Source: Holothuria scabra (taxonomy: Eukaryota; Echinodermata; Holothuroidea; Aspidochirotida; Holothuriidae). Taken from it: a DNA stretch of 64,000 nucleotides. Positions within the stretch are counted from its first letter, which is position 1; every line of letters starts with the position of its first letter. The translations under genes and the position numbers were made by a program. Under the pieces are notes generated by a model. It did no database searches, was not told where the DNA came from, and saw nothing but the letters and a program-made list of their open reading frames with translations. This document shows positions 1 through 11,451 of the stretch, piece by piece. The stretch lies in the NCBI GenBank assembly GCA_037179385.1, contig CM074180.1, positions 30,919,455 to 30,983,454 of the forward strand, given 5' to 3'.

Positions 1-389
1 TGAAAGAGTCTAAATAGCAGCAATAACCTTTAAATGATTGGAATTCGTTCATTTCACTCCACATGTGTCTTCTATCACCCTATGAATACCACATATATAC
101 ACTTATACTAGTTTAACTAACCTTAGCAAACTAAATAGCATTGTGATAACCAACATAGGTTGTCCACCACCCTCTACAATCCTTGACAAAAATGACGAGA
201 CAAAACAAGCATAACAAGCAATGAACGGATCACCACCCCCCACTCCCCTATTCAATGTTGCAGCAGCCCAAGATGTCCTGAAACTTCAACGTTGATACAG
301 GGAGCGGGGTTTGTCCCATGTATTTTTGTCAAGGATTGATTGGCTGCACTTTGCTTTACTTGTATTTAGACAAGTTCATACTGTACGTG
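1..389. other. No gene seen; repeat-like sequence
   Basis: No exon with recognised homology. The stretch around 220-345 (CCACCCCCC, TTCAATGTTG, GGGGTTTGTCCCA) resembles 24,640-24,790, so it is probably an old dispersed repeat. Confidence 0.5.
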
Positions 390-650
390 CAGGGCTCGAT
401 TTTCATGGTTGTCCGATTGTCCGGGACAACTAAAATTTCATATGGACAACCAAAAGTTATAGGTTGGTTGACCAATCTACTTCGCTCCTACTTACCTCAC
501 CTGTTTCAGAAATGGACTGTTCCATTTACTGTGGAATACTCACTGGCAATGTCTTCTGTTGGTGGCGCTATGCGCTAATAGGAATTGTCCCTGAACACAC
601 CCTTGTTTCATTGCCAGCGGAATGCTCAAGTCACGTTTTTTCAGCTCTCT

Positions 651-1921
651 CGTTGGTTCCTTGCGGTAGCAAGGGAACCTATGTAGTCAGGTTGGCGTGT
701 GTGTGTGTGTGTATGTGTGTGTGTGTGACACTTGCTTCGGTACGCTCTAACTCAACAAGGGAAGGTTGGATGGAACTTGGATTCGGTACATAGATTCGTC
801 ATAGGGAGAAGGTGTGCCCTATCGTTTTTGGTGGAGGTCAAAGGTCAATTGGGGTCACCAGAGGTCAAAAACTAAAAACCTTCTCAATAGGATATTTCTA
901 GTTAGGAAACTTGGATGGATTTCATACTTGGTGCGTGGATGTGTTATGGTGTAAGAAGGCAATCTGTTATGTTTGGTGAAGGTCAAGGGGTCATCTGAGG
1001 TCACCAGGGGTCAAACACTGAAAAACGTTTTAACACAGTATTTTAAGGTAGAAAGGACAGATTTCAAATCAATCTGTGTTTGGTTAAGGTCAAAGGTCAT
1101 CAAGGTCACTGGAGGTCAACTGCTGGAAATGTTATTTAGAAAATCTTGTAAGCTAGATAAAGATAGTTTCAATAGATTTTTTATCTCACCTGGTTTTGCA
1201 TGCTTACGCACTCAAACACCTTAGAAATTTGTCCTTTTTGTTCATTCAGTAATGATTCCTTCATGTTGTACACATATTTTGGATCATTCAAAGTTTGAAG
1301 AGGGCAATAACTGAAATCTGTAGATTTCACTGAGCACAGGTCACTCTGCATTAAACTGGTCTCTCTGCCAGTGGAAGCAATACATGGATTCTGCAATATG
1401 TCTCTTTAATACTGCTGTGCTCTGTGGGGTAACCTTATCCTCATTCTATTATCACACTTTATTAATCACTTGCTTTCTGCTTGACTGCTGAATAAACCCT
1501 GTTTTCTGTGTAGAGGTATGTAGCAAACAGGACAAGTGGTAGATTGTTTGAAAGTAACAGCAAGTTTTATTTCAGAGCAGGTAAAAATAACTTGTGAGAG
1601 AAATACTGTACAAGGGGTGTTTTTCATTCTCTGACCACATTGTGTATCATTTATTGGTGATAATATAAAATTTGATTACAAGCATAAATACATATGGAAA
1701 TGAGGTAGTGTTTTTGAAGGATCACCAAGCATTACAAAAGTTGAATGTCAGTAAGGCCACAGAAATTTAATCTTTGATTTCATGTAAAATTAGTACTAAA
1801 ATACCCCTTGTGAAGATGTTACAAACATTGAGTATGAACTTTTGCTTAGCTCTATTTCACAGACTGGCTGTACAGTTCTCATAATATGTAGCAAGGAACC
1901 ACAGTGCCCATTGGGCTCTTG
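651..1921 (+). mobile_element. Helitron/HINE-like non-autonomous element, copy 1
   Basis: Order of parts: subterminal GGTTCCTTGC (655-664), a (GT)n tract (about 694-728), diverged repeats rich in AGGTCA (810-1120), a unique middle, the inverse subterminal GCAAGGAACC (1891-1900), then a 3' hairpin GCCCA-T-TGGGC (906-916 of the 1900s) before the end. This matches the layout described for Helentron-associated elements. It is very similar to copy 3 at 11,452. Confidence 0.75.
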
Positions 1922-1967
1922 TTTTTTCCTTGTTTTGGGGATTTCCTTTTGGAGTTTTGTGTTTTAA

Positions 1968-2214
1968 CCCTTTACCGTTGTTTGGGTCCTTTTGGACCCA
2001 TGCGGAGAGCTCAGCTGTCACACATCTTTACTGTTTCACGCGGACCTCGAAACTGCGAGTAGCTACCCGAAAATTCGGCCACAAGAGCGAGAGAGACAAT
2101 AGTTTAAGGTCACGGGGTCAATGGCCTACGGAAGCCGATGCGGGGCGGGCTACGTCCGCTTTTCCGCCCAATCCCGAGGCGCGCAAATATGCATTGGAGC
2201 ACAACGGTAAAGGG
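1968..2214. mobile_element. piggyBac-like MITE, copy A (247 bp, TTAA duplication)
   Basis: Perfect 13-bp terminal inverted repeats (CCCTTTACCGTTG and CAACGGTAAAGGG) are flanked on both sides by TTAA (1964-1967, 2215-2218), the target of piggyBac-type transposases. It is GC-richer than its surroundings. A subterminal hairpin GGGTCC-TTTT-GGACCC follows the left end. Confidence 0.9.
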
Positions 2215-2317
2215 TTAAGCTAAAATATCTGCACCACTCGGCTAAAGGTCTACGTGCACACACCCAGAGACAGTGGCATCAGTTTTGCAGTAAACACACT
2301 CCACAGGCTTAGTTTAA

Positions 2318-2568
2318 CCCTTTACCGTTGTTCGGGTCCTTTTGGACCCATGTGGAGAGCTCAGCTGTCACACATCTTTACTGTTTCACGCGGAGCTCGA
2401 AACTGTGAGTAGCTACCCGAAAATTCGGCCACAAGAGCGAGAGAGACAATAGTTTAAGGTCACGGGGTCAATGGCCTAGGGAAGCCGATGCGGGGCAGGC
2501 TACGTCCGCTTTTCCGCCCAATCCTGAGGCGCGCAAATATGCCCCGATCGGAGCACAACGGTAAAGGG
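2318..2568. mobile_element. piggyBac-like MITE, copy B (251 bp, TTAA duplication)
   Basis: A second copy of the 1968-2214 element in the same orientation, with identical terminal repeats and its own TTAA pair (2314-2317, 2569-2572). The two differ at a few positions, and copy B has an extra CCGAT-like stretch near the right end. The 100 bp between them are unrelated. Confidence 0.9.
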
Positions 2569-2949
2569 TTAATTAGTGAAATGGTTGCCCGAAGGACAAC
2601 CATAAATTTTTCTGAAAATCAAGGCCTGACATGAGCTCTAAACTTTATGCTTCATGAGCTGAAATATATAGTGATAAGGTAGTGCTTACTTTTGAAGCGT
2701 GTCCTGTTTGTAGCTGAAGTATTGAGTTGAAAAAGGAATTATAACTTTTTTGTTACTGAATGTCAGTCCTTGACAGCTGGAGCTGTGGAGGACCAATTGA
2801 TACACTCTAGAAGGACATGATCAAATTAGAACTGATCAGAGTAGTTGAAGGTGCTACTCACTGGAATCTGGTCAGATGTTTGAATAGATTTAGTTCAAAA
2901 TAAAACCAAAATGCTTCCGTCTCAAACCAAATCCGGCGATCATATTTAA

Positions 2950-3252
2950 AGGGCCAATCCTCTCACCCCAAACTACACTTCTTGTGTAGGGTAACGGAAA
3001 CCATCCATTGGCTCAGCTCTTTGATTGACTGTTAATTCAGACAATGCAAAGTGCCAAAGCTTATCTTACACAGTATGAACTGTACTGAGAGTGGTTTTGA
3101 TTTGACACATTGAGCCCTTCCTATACTCACCCTGAAGCAATCAATAAACTGAGATTATGTCTGAATGAGGATGAATTTCTGAAAATTGTGGGAGGGGCTG
3201 AAGTAAGAAAATTAGGAGAAGTGGTACTGTTTGGGGTGAGAGAATTGTGCCT
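2950..3252. mobile_element. MITE family with CTCTCACCCCAAAC ends, copy 1
   Basis: The left end AGGGCCAATCCTCTCACCCC follows TTAA; the right end carries GTTTGGGGTGAGAG. It shares its interior with 54902-55202 (reversed), and decayed pieces occur at 13,215-13,540, 14,150-14,268, 26,216-26,508, 38,470-38,580 and 62,455-62,580. The right-hand TTAA is degenerate. Confidence 0.7.
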
Positions 3253-3780
3253 CTAAGATCCAAGTTGTGTTGGTATAAATTCAAAAAGACTTTATAAAGA
3301 AGATGTATTTCAATGACCAATGCATCTTTGGAGACTACAACCATTGTCTACACAGTTGCCTTCTAAACATGCTGATGGTTTGCTGCTGTCAATTTCATGT
3401 CAATATTAAACTCCCTTCTCTTCTTTTCAGCAGTATTTGTCAAGCCCAGAAAATCAGTGTTAATTTGTTCACTGTATCATGTAGCATTGACATGGTAAAA
3501 ACCATGGAAGCTGCTGAGTGCAGCAGTAATAAGATAGTCAGGTCAATCCAGAATTCCTTTTGAGCTTTCCCATGTGATTATTTAAAAGTTATGCCAAGGG
3601 GGTTTGATCTGAAGATTGCAATATTTGAAAAGATAGCAGTCATCAGCCGCATTAGCTCAAGTTGTAGCCTGCTAGTGTCTTTGCATGGGCAATAGATTAA
3701 AATTGTACTGCCCTGTGATCCTAGTCACAGAAATCTGCTAGACTAGCTAAGATCGCACACCTAGGCTATTACTGTGTGTT

Positions 3781-4210
3781 TAAGGCTTGATTTTTGTGGT
3801 TGTCCAGAATAACTAGAATTCCATATGGACAACCAAAAGTAAAAAGACAACCATTTATTGGGTTTTGAGAGTAAGAATTCAAAAGCATCTTGCTTTTATC
3901 TGATTCAAGACCACTGCTTACTGATCAACTCTTTCAACTTTTATCATCAAACTTCAGTATTAATAATGTTTTGGTCTCTTAGGCATGGTCACATTTTTTT
4001 TTCTGTAATTGAGAGATAATAAATGAACACACACACACTCATTGATATCCAGTAACAATACATCACAATGGATAGTTCTACTCATAAAACACACTGTTTT
4101 GTAATTGTGGGGAAAATGCTCATACTTGACCAAATGTCCTTGCACACAGCTAAAAATAGTGAAATAGTTTGCTGGAAGGACAACCATGAAATTCTGAAAA
4201 TCAAGGCCTG
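3781..4210. mobile_element. Inverted-repeat element, uninterrupted copy
   Basis: Left end GGCTTGATTTTTGTGGTTGT and right end GGACAACCATGAAATTCTGA with ATCAAGGCC are inverted repeats. The body is AT-rich with no coding potential. I could not define a clear target duplication. It is the same family as the outer ends of 390-2629. Confidence 0.65.
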
Positions 4211-5763
4211 ATGTTGTAAAAGTATCATGATCAATGTCCCAATGGTGGTATCAGCAGCAGAGATTTCTTGTCAACCGAAGGGGGTGGGGAGGGGTTGCCT
4301 CAACCAGCTGTCATGGCCCATCCAGGTGCACAAATATTTACATCACTAACTCCCAGGTTAAAATTGACTTCTATGTATGTGTTCTCATTTAGCATGTTAG
4401 CTGGCGTACACCAAAGTCCACAGACTAGGATTTCTGCTGGTTGATCACCATGTTAATAGGTCTATGAGATGAACTTGGAAGAAAGCATTATCAAACATGT
4501 TCCTCTAGTATTTTTGTCCTCCCAGTGCAATGATATCCCCGCTCCTTGTTTACGGTAGAAGTGTCATTATCCAATGTGGACGCTTCAGTCGAATTGACCT
4601 TTATTAGAACTCATTGCACTTTTCTCCTGCTGCACTAAAATGTAAACATTAACTAGGAGAAAATTAGAACATTTGCCCCACTGTGTTTTTCACTCCAGGG
4701 TTATTTTTACTCTTTTTTGACTCTTGTGACAAATTGTTTACTACGTATTCAAATTTCGATCAGTTAGAGAATGTCATGTTCTAATAATAGGGCATACAGG
4801 CCTGGTTTCCATCTTCTGCAGTGCAGTTGTAAAATTGAATGCTACTTGCAAAAAGAGAAAAGTGGAATTGTTAATGTGAGAGTTCACAAAAAATTCATTA
4901 ACAAAGTTCAAATGAAACTAATTTTGCCAGATGCCCCACAGCCACTGTAATACTGAGGTACCTTTAAAAGCAAATATACATATTTCACTTGGAATGGTAC
5001 TTTCTCATGTACTGTACAATATCTGAGTACCACATTCATGTACACAATATCGAAATCTGCAATTTGCATACTGGGTACTGCATGTTTGGTACTGTATGTG
5101 AACATTTGATGTATGTTGATATTGCAGTAGAATAAAGCACCTGTATTATTGTGTTAGAAAAGGTTAAGAATCTTTAAATTCTTTTAAAAAGATATTTTTT
5201 CCATGCTATTATAACCTGAAGGTGCAATTTTCAAAAGTTGTTCATTTGCCTCAGTTCTGTTTGCACAAGAGATTTTAGTATCTTGAGGAATAGCTAACAT
5301 TGCCAATTTTAATGAAAAATGATTCTATGACTGGACAGAGGTATTTTATGAATGTTCCTAGGGCAGTAGGAAATCCTCTTCCTTTTTATTATAATCACTA
5401 TTTTTATTACATATTTGACACAAACATGCAGTTGTGAAGGTACCAGGTAAGGTGGTATAGATCATAGATCTGAAACACACACAGTGAAGTGAGGGCACCT
5501 TTTCCCCTGCAGTGGTTAAATAAAATTAATATTTGGATAAATAGTGATCATAATGTCTTTTATGAAAAAACTTCACAGATGAAATTGCTTTCATATCTTA
5601 AACAAAAATCATTGCAAGGTCTCGTAAAAATAAACGTGGGGAATTATGGAAGGGTTGTGCTTTTGCAGTCCAATGAAGCAATCTTCCTGGAGCATGACAA
5701 CTAGGTATAATGAATTGATTAAATTGAGGAGGACAATGCCCATGAACAGTCTTATGACCATGA
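4211..5763. other. No gene seen
   Basis: AT-rich sequence with no recognised exon, transposon end or tandem array. It probably belongs to an intron or the upstream region of glycogen phosphorylase. Confidence 0.5.
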
Positions 5764-5990
5764 TTAAGCCTCTGTAAGATTGTGCTTGATGCTGATAATA
5801 TTTAAATGTTTAAGCCTGTCCTCATGAGAGGCTAAACCATTAGGTAATTTATTTTCATAGAGAATCCTGGTAACCCTTCTTTGAACAGATTTGATGGGAT
5901 CAAAATGGCATACATGAAAAGGATGCCAAAAAGATATATACAATGCAACAAAACTGGTAAAACAAGAATCTTGTACAAAAGTAAAAAAGA
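5764..5990 (-). pseudogene. LINE reverse-transcriptase C-terminal fragment
   Basis: The minus strand encodes KSVQRRVTRILYENKLP followed by HEDRLKHLNIISIKH, the pattern found at the end of reverse-transcriptase domains in CR1/L2/Jockey-type LINEs. The fragment ends by the Helitron-like element at 6042 and has no intact open frame beyond this piece. Confidence 0.75.
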
Positions 5991-6041
5991 ATCTTAAGGC
6001 ATCCCATACGAATACGGAAAGTCTTGCCTCGAGAAATTTCC

Positions 6042-7740
6042 TTTTTGATTCCTTGCCGTAGGCAGGCAAGGAATCTATGGGATGGTGATGTGGTGTGTAT
6101 GTGTGTGTGTGTGCGCGTATGTGACGCTTTGGCTTGTAAACACGATATCTCAAGAAGGGTAAGTCCGAGGGATCTCATACTTGGCATGTGGATTGCCCAT
6201 ATTGAGTAGATGATCCATATTGTTTTTGGTGGACGTCAAAGGTCACGAGAGGTCAAAAGGTCAAAATCTTGTAAACACGATACCTCGAGAACGGTACATG
6301 TGACTATGCTCATATTTGGTGTGTGGGTTGGTCATATTGAGTAGATGATCCCTATCGATTTTCGTGGAGGTCAAAGGTCATTTGGGGTCACGAGAGGTCA
6401 ATAGGTAAATTCCTTAGAAATTGCTTGTAAACACAGTATCTCAAGAAGGGTAAGTGTGACTAATCTCATATTTGGTGTGTGCATTGGCCATATTGAGTAG
6501 ATGATCCCTTTTGTTTTTGGTGTAGATCAAAGGTCATTTGGGGTCACAAGAGGTCAAAAGGTCAAAACTTCGTAAACACGATATCTCAAGAACGGTACAT
6601 GTGACTATGCTCATATGTGGTGTGTGGGTTGGTCAAATTGAGTAGATGATCCATATTGTTTTTGGTGGAGGTCAAAGGTCATTTGGGGTCATGAGAGGTC
6701 AAAAGGTCAAAACTTCATAAACACGATATCTCAAGAACAGTACATGTGACTATACTCATATTTGGTGTGTAGGTTGGCCATATTGAGTAGACGATCCCTA
6801 TCGTTTTTGGTGGAGATCAAAGGTCATTTGGGGTCACGAGAGGTCAAAAGGTCAAAACTTCATAAACACGATATCTCAAGAACAGTACATGTGACTATAC
6901 TCATATTTGGTGTGTGGATTGGTCATATTGAGTAGATGATCCCTATTGATTTTTGTGGAGGTCAAAGGTCATTTGGGGTCACGAGAGGTCAATAGGTAAA
7001 TTCCTTAGAAATTGCTTGTAAACACGGTATCTCAAGAAGGGTAAGTGTGACTAATCTCATATTTGGTGTGTGCATTGGCCATATTGAGTAGATGATCCCT
7101 ATTGTTTTTGGTGGAGATCAAAGGTCATTTGGGGTCACGAGAGGTGGAAAGGTCAAAACTTCGTAAACACGATATCTCGAGAACGGTACATGTGACTATG
7201 CTCATATTTGGTGTGTGGGTTGGTCATATTGAGTAGATGATCCCTATTGTTTTTGGTGGAGGTCAAAGGTCATTTGGGGTCATGAGAGGTCAAAAGGTCA
7301 AAACTTCGTAAACACGATATCTCAAGAACGGTACATGTCACTGTGCTCATATTTAGTGTGTGGATTGGTCATATTGAGTAGATGATCCCTATTGATTTTC
7401 TGAAAGGTCAAAGTTCATTTGGAGTCAGCATGTTCAAAGCCTGACAAGCTTTCCTGCACAGTCTTTCAAGAAATGTCACTTGTAGGGTCCTGTAACTTGT
7501 CCTGTAGATGGCACATAGTGAATACATGGTCCCAGAAGTTTTTTTGTGGAGGTCAAATGTCATTTGCGTTCACAACGGGCAAGGGTGATCTCAATGTAGG
7601 GAGATTGGATGCCCTGCATGTGCACTTTGTGGGCACATTATGGAGCCCTGTTAATTGAAAAACATTGCCAAGCAATGTCAATGTGAAAAAAGGCCTTACA
7701 TTTCAGCGGCAAGGAATCACTAAGCCTTTTGGCTTTCTGG
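6042..7740 (+). mobile_element. Helitron/HINE-like element, copy 2, with 145-bp tandem array
   Basis: Starts TTTTTGATTCCTTGCCG, with subterminal GATTCCTTGCCG (6047-6058) exactly inverted at 7707-7718. A (GT)n tract is followed by about nine monomers of 143-158 bp (6130-7430). A 3' hairpin AAGCC-TTTT-GGCTT (7722-7735) and terminal CTGG before T close the element, as in Helitron 3' ends (CTRR). No Rep/helicase is encoded, so it is non-autonomous. Confidence 0.8.
6130..7430 (+). repeat. Tandem array rich in AGGTCA (DR1) motifs
   Basis: Each monomer contains a line such as GAGGTCAAAGGTCATTTGGG. Perfect AGGTCA-A-AGGTCA direct repeats occur at 6368-6380, 6669-6681, 6959-6971 and 7260-7272; other monomers carry AGATCA or similar in the first half-site. 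Monomer spacings of 158, 143, 144 and 146 then start again, giving a 591-bp higher-order period. Confidence 0.9.
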
Positions 7741-8929
7741 TTTAAAATTTAAATATCTTCATTTTGTAGAGCACATTGCCTCTAAGTATCTCATAAAGCA
7801 GAAATTTCAAATACATTTCACTTGAATCTTCCTGAGGTGTGGAACCTGTCACCTTCAGCTTGTAAACCTAGGTCCTACAAAGTATCAAAATCGCAGAGCT
7901 TTGATTGTTCGGTGCATTTAGAGTATGTAATTTCCAAGTGCTGGTTATAAATAATTCTATTTTAATATTGCATGTGTCTCCCTCCATGGATACAGTGTTT
8001 GTTTCAAAATCAAGTAGTGCTGCTGCTGTTTGAAATGTTGGTGTGATTTGTGTACGTTTGGGAAACGCTGAACTGTTACCAAATTCTTCTCTCCCCTGAC
8101 AGTTCGTAAAAAGATTCTTATGCTTTCTTGAGTGCCCTTGTCAATTCTATGTGTTTATTAGGAAGTTGGGAAGGCTCATTTGAGTTGATTGACCACTTAC
8201 AAGTGCAGTAACGAATTCAATATAGACTGACAGTGAGAGAATATACAGTACTGATATATTTCAGGCTATTACAGTATGTATGATGAATGCACAAAGTATT
8301 GTGTATGTGTGTATATGCAGTACATGCTACTAATTTGACTTTCCAGTACTCTCCAAGACTTTCCTATACCTTGGACATTTTACCAGTTATACAGGACAAA
8401 GGCCAATTTAGAAAATAGTACAGACAGAGTTGGTATCCAAAGTTTCCCTTTTTGATTCCTTGCTGAATTAAGGCAGTAGTGAGTAGTTGTTTATAGTTTC
8501 CAAACTGTCAAAGAATAATTTATCTGGTATGGCATTGCATTTTGCTACACAAAATGGACAAATTGCTGCAAAGTGTGCTGCATATTTTATACTTCATATG
8601 GATTTTTAATGATTTTGTGGTAGAGCAGCTCAGAAACAGCAAAATTGCTGTGCACATTTTGAACAGGAAACTATTCCCTTTCGTACTGACTGCTCTTCAT
8701 TACAGAGTTAGGAGGTCTGTAGAAAGTAGAGGATTTCATGGATTAAAACATCCTTCTAATGCCACGCCAAAGAACACTTTACTGATGATACACTTGTGCG
8801 TAACTTAAAAATTTCTTCTACTTCTAGTATTATACCATAGGTTGTGTGTACTCTCTTTATGTTTTGCTTGTGGTTAAAGACGAACCCCTTTTCATTTCGA
8901 TCCAGGTCAAATGTTATGTGAGGTCGGTG
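7741..8929. other. No gene seen; one Helitron-like 5' end fragment
   Basis: No recognised exon. Around 8,440-8,480 the sequence CCTTTTTGATTCCTTGCTG repeats the start of the element at 6042, including the flanking TTTCC, as an isolated fragment. Confidence 0.5.
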
Positions 8930-9099
8930 CAGTGGCATAGCCAGCATTGTGTCATGAGGGGGGGGGGTTGAGGCATGACATGATGGAAAGTCTAAGGATA
9001 AAGAGAAGAAACCACTGTTTTATGTGTTTTTTGCATTGTAAGGTTGGGTCATGGGGATGGTTCTTACCCCCCAAAACCACCCCTGTGGCTACGCCACTG
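8930..9099. mobile_element. hAT-type MITE (170 bp)
   Basis: Terminal inverted repeats CAGTGGCATAGCC and GGCTACGCCACTG, flanked by an 8-bp target duplication with one mismatch (GGTCGGTG at 8922-8929, GGTTGGTG at 9100-9107). An 8-bp duplication and CAGTGGCG-type ends are typical of hAT elements. Confidence 0.88.
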
Positions 9100-9107
9100 G
9101 GTTGGTG

Positions 9108-10626
9108 TATTCTAGATCAAACATGAAAAAGCTTGAAAATTAAGTAAACATATTTTCTCTAGAACCATGAAAAGATAAATATCATCATTAATCTCCTTTT
9201 GGCGAGGAATCTTTCTGGGTTTGAGATTGCTGGTCTTTTCACGCAGCACTGCAAATGCTGACCTTTGACCCATTTGACCCTGTATGTCAAGTGAAGAAAA
9301 ATTCTTTAAGTTGCTGTATTCCTTCACTGCTTTGGGCACTGGCAGAGCTCTATTGTGTGAAGAATTTATTGTCAGTGTGTGTATTATGTTGTGACAAAAG
9401 TGGGAACTGGGACAATTGTCTGTGACGACATAGCACATATACCAGTACTTTACTTAATAATCTCATATAAGAAGGAATCTTAGAGCATGGACATACAGAC
9501 ATACATGCACAAGTTGAGATTTGAAATATGAACTACCATTGTGAAATGAACTGGTATGCCAAGAATATATTCACTGTTACAAAGTATTTAATTTTGTCTT
9601 TGGAGTAAGCAGCAAAAAGCTGCTATTCTCCCATATGAAGTCTCTGCAGGTACTGTACTTAAAATAGTCATTATTTAATTTGTGTGTATTCCAATTCCCT
9701 CTGTTTATGCTTGCTAAACCAGGGAATTCTTAGATAGAAATGACATCTTCCTGGTTTAAGGCCTTGAAAGTTTGGTGACATTATACCTTCTCTAGCTGCT
9801 CAATTAATTACTTGTGTACTTCATTGAACCTGGGACAAAATTCAGAGCAAAGACATCAGTGGTTGTTGCTCTAGGCTGTGCTGCATTTCATTGATCTGAT
9901 GTCTCTATATTTCCAGAAGGCACACGGTTCAGTTTTTCTAAAGATGCACTAGAATTTAATTATTCTTCATATGGAACTGTCCAAGTTTTGAACAATTATT
10001 TTTGGGAGAGAGTTACTGCTGAGTATCCATTTGCAGAAGGGTGATAGTAGCAACTTTTGATGAATATATTCAGAGATCCAATGATTTGAAGCAGCTTTAG
10101 TGGTTATTCCATTGATGAATAATGAGTCAAACTGTTAAAAATGACACAAGTTGTTAACATGACTTCCAAGTTCCAAGAGGCTAGATGCAGGTCCTACTGA
10201 TCTGTCCGTTGGTGGATCACCAGCCTGGGGGGAGGGGTATGAGAGGAGGGGTTGACCCCTCCCCATTTTTTAATTTAGAAGTGTCTACATGCAAAGTGGT
10301 GGCATATTTTTGGCAAATCAGTCAACACAACTTCTTTACTGCTAAAAAAGTTCAGTCTGGTACTGAATATTTTTGTGGTAAGGGCCTAGGAAAATATTGT
10401 ATTTGGAGATTTGCGGAATATATATACAGATACTCACAAATGTGCAGTTTCTAAACCTCTCCTAATCACAATATTCAGTTCCTGACGGGAAACTCTGAGA
10501 CAAGCCCCCCTATGACCTGCAAAGTGGGCATTCATTTTTGCTGTAGAACGCAGCATTGCATGACGTTATTACACTGTTTACCCAGTGACAGGAACAATTT
10601 CCATACCTGCTGCAAAGGTTAGCCAA
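9108..10626. other. No gene seen
   Basis: AT-rich intronic or intergenic sequence without recognised coding exon, repeat array or transposon end. Confidence 0.45.
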
Positions 10627-10782
10627 TAGATCTATTTCCAAATAGCAATTACAAAGGATTGTGGGATAGAGTTTTTGTGTTTGTCATTTTTTTCAATGGC
10701 ATTTTACTGTGGTTGAAATTGACCCACACCCAAAACTATATCCCACAATTCATCGTAATTGCTATTTGGAAATAGGTCTATA
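10627..10782. mobile_element. Palindromic MITE with about 45-bp arms
   Basis: The left arm (10627-10672, TAGATCTATTTCCAAATAGC onward) is matched in reverse by the right arm (10737-10782, ending GCTATTTGGAAATAGGTCTA), with a 64-bp spacer. The ends fall at TA, suggesting a TA-target element, but the superfamily is not certain. Confidence 0.8.
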
Positions 10783-10790
10783 GTGATGTT

Positions 10791-11246
10791 GCTATAACAA
10801 ACATCGGTTTGTATGTACACATAGTAGGTCCAGCCTATGCATTGTCTGGCAGCTCAAGCAGTTGAATGTGCTGTGAGATACGATTTATTGAACTTTTAGT
10901 TTTCAGTAAGCTGAATTATTTGTTAATTTGTGTGGCTCTTTGACTATAAATACTTCGGAGGTTTGAAATGCCAGTTTTTCAGGGAGTTGGGTAGGTCAGC
11001 GGGTTTGGGTGTTCAGATGCTATAACAAACATCGGTTTGTATGTACACATAGTAGGTCCAGCCTATGCATTGTCTGGCAGCTCAAGCAGTTGAATGTGCT
11101 GTGAGATACGATTTATTGAACTTTTAGTTTTCAGTAAGCTGAATTATTTGTTAATTTGTGTGGCTCTTTGACTATAAATACTTTGGAGGTTTGAAATGCA
11201 GGTTTTTCAGGGAGCTGGGTAGGTCAGCGGGTTTGGGTGTTCAGAT
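10791..11246 (+). repeat. Two-copy tandem duplication, 228-bp unit
   Basis: Copy 1 (10791-11018) and copy 2 (11019-11246) both start GCTATAACAAACATCGG and end GGGTGTTCAGAT. Only a few substitutions separate them (for example CTTCGG/CTTTGG), so the duplication is recent. No coding potential. Confidence 0.95.
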
Positions 11247-11451
11247 GCGAGTCAAACCCACGAAATGAGGGTCACTTGGGAGGTATGTTGTTATCACCAA
11301 AGAAAGCTCTCCTCCTACTTACTAGCTCATTACTAATAAATTCTTTGCAATGAATGGTTCAATTCCTTTGTGCCAATGCATCCCTTGTGAAGATAACAAT
11401 CAGAACATCAGGTAGGAGGTACACCCTGTAGGAGTCAATGAATTAAAACAC

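Larger units (their letters stand above)
390..2629. mobile_element. Nested transposon: old inverted-repeat element interrupted by three others
   Basis: The left end (CAGGGCTCGATTTTCATGG then TTGTCC) and the right end (GGACAACCAT ... GAAAATCAAGGCCTG) are inverted repeats. A simpler copy of the same element lies at 3781-4210 with the same terminal and subterminal sequences. In this copy the middle is taken up by a Helitron-like element (651-1921) and two TTAA-flanked MITEs (1968-2214, 2318-2568). Confidence 0.65.

Noticed and set aside
464..793. A 109-codon open frame with CVCVCMCVCV
   Set aside because: The frame reads through a (GT)n microsatellite in a Helitron-like element; no conserved protein features.
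973..1224. Open frames at 973-1224 and 11786-12031 encoding similar peptides
   Set aside because: Similarity is due to the two Helitron-like copies; the frame lies over AGGTCA-rich repeats and ends differ by frameshift, so there is no sign of selection on protein.
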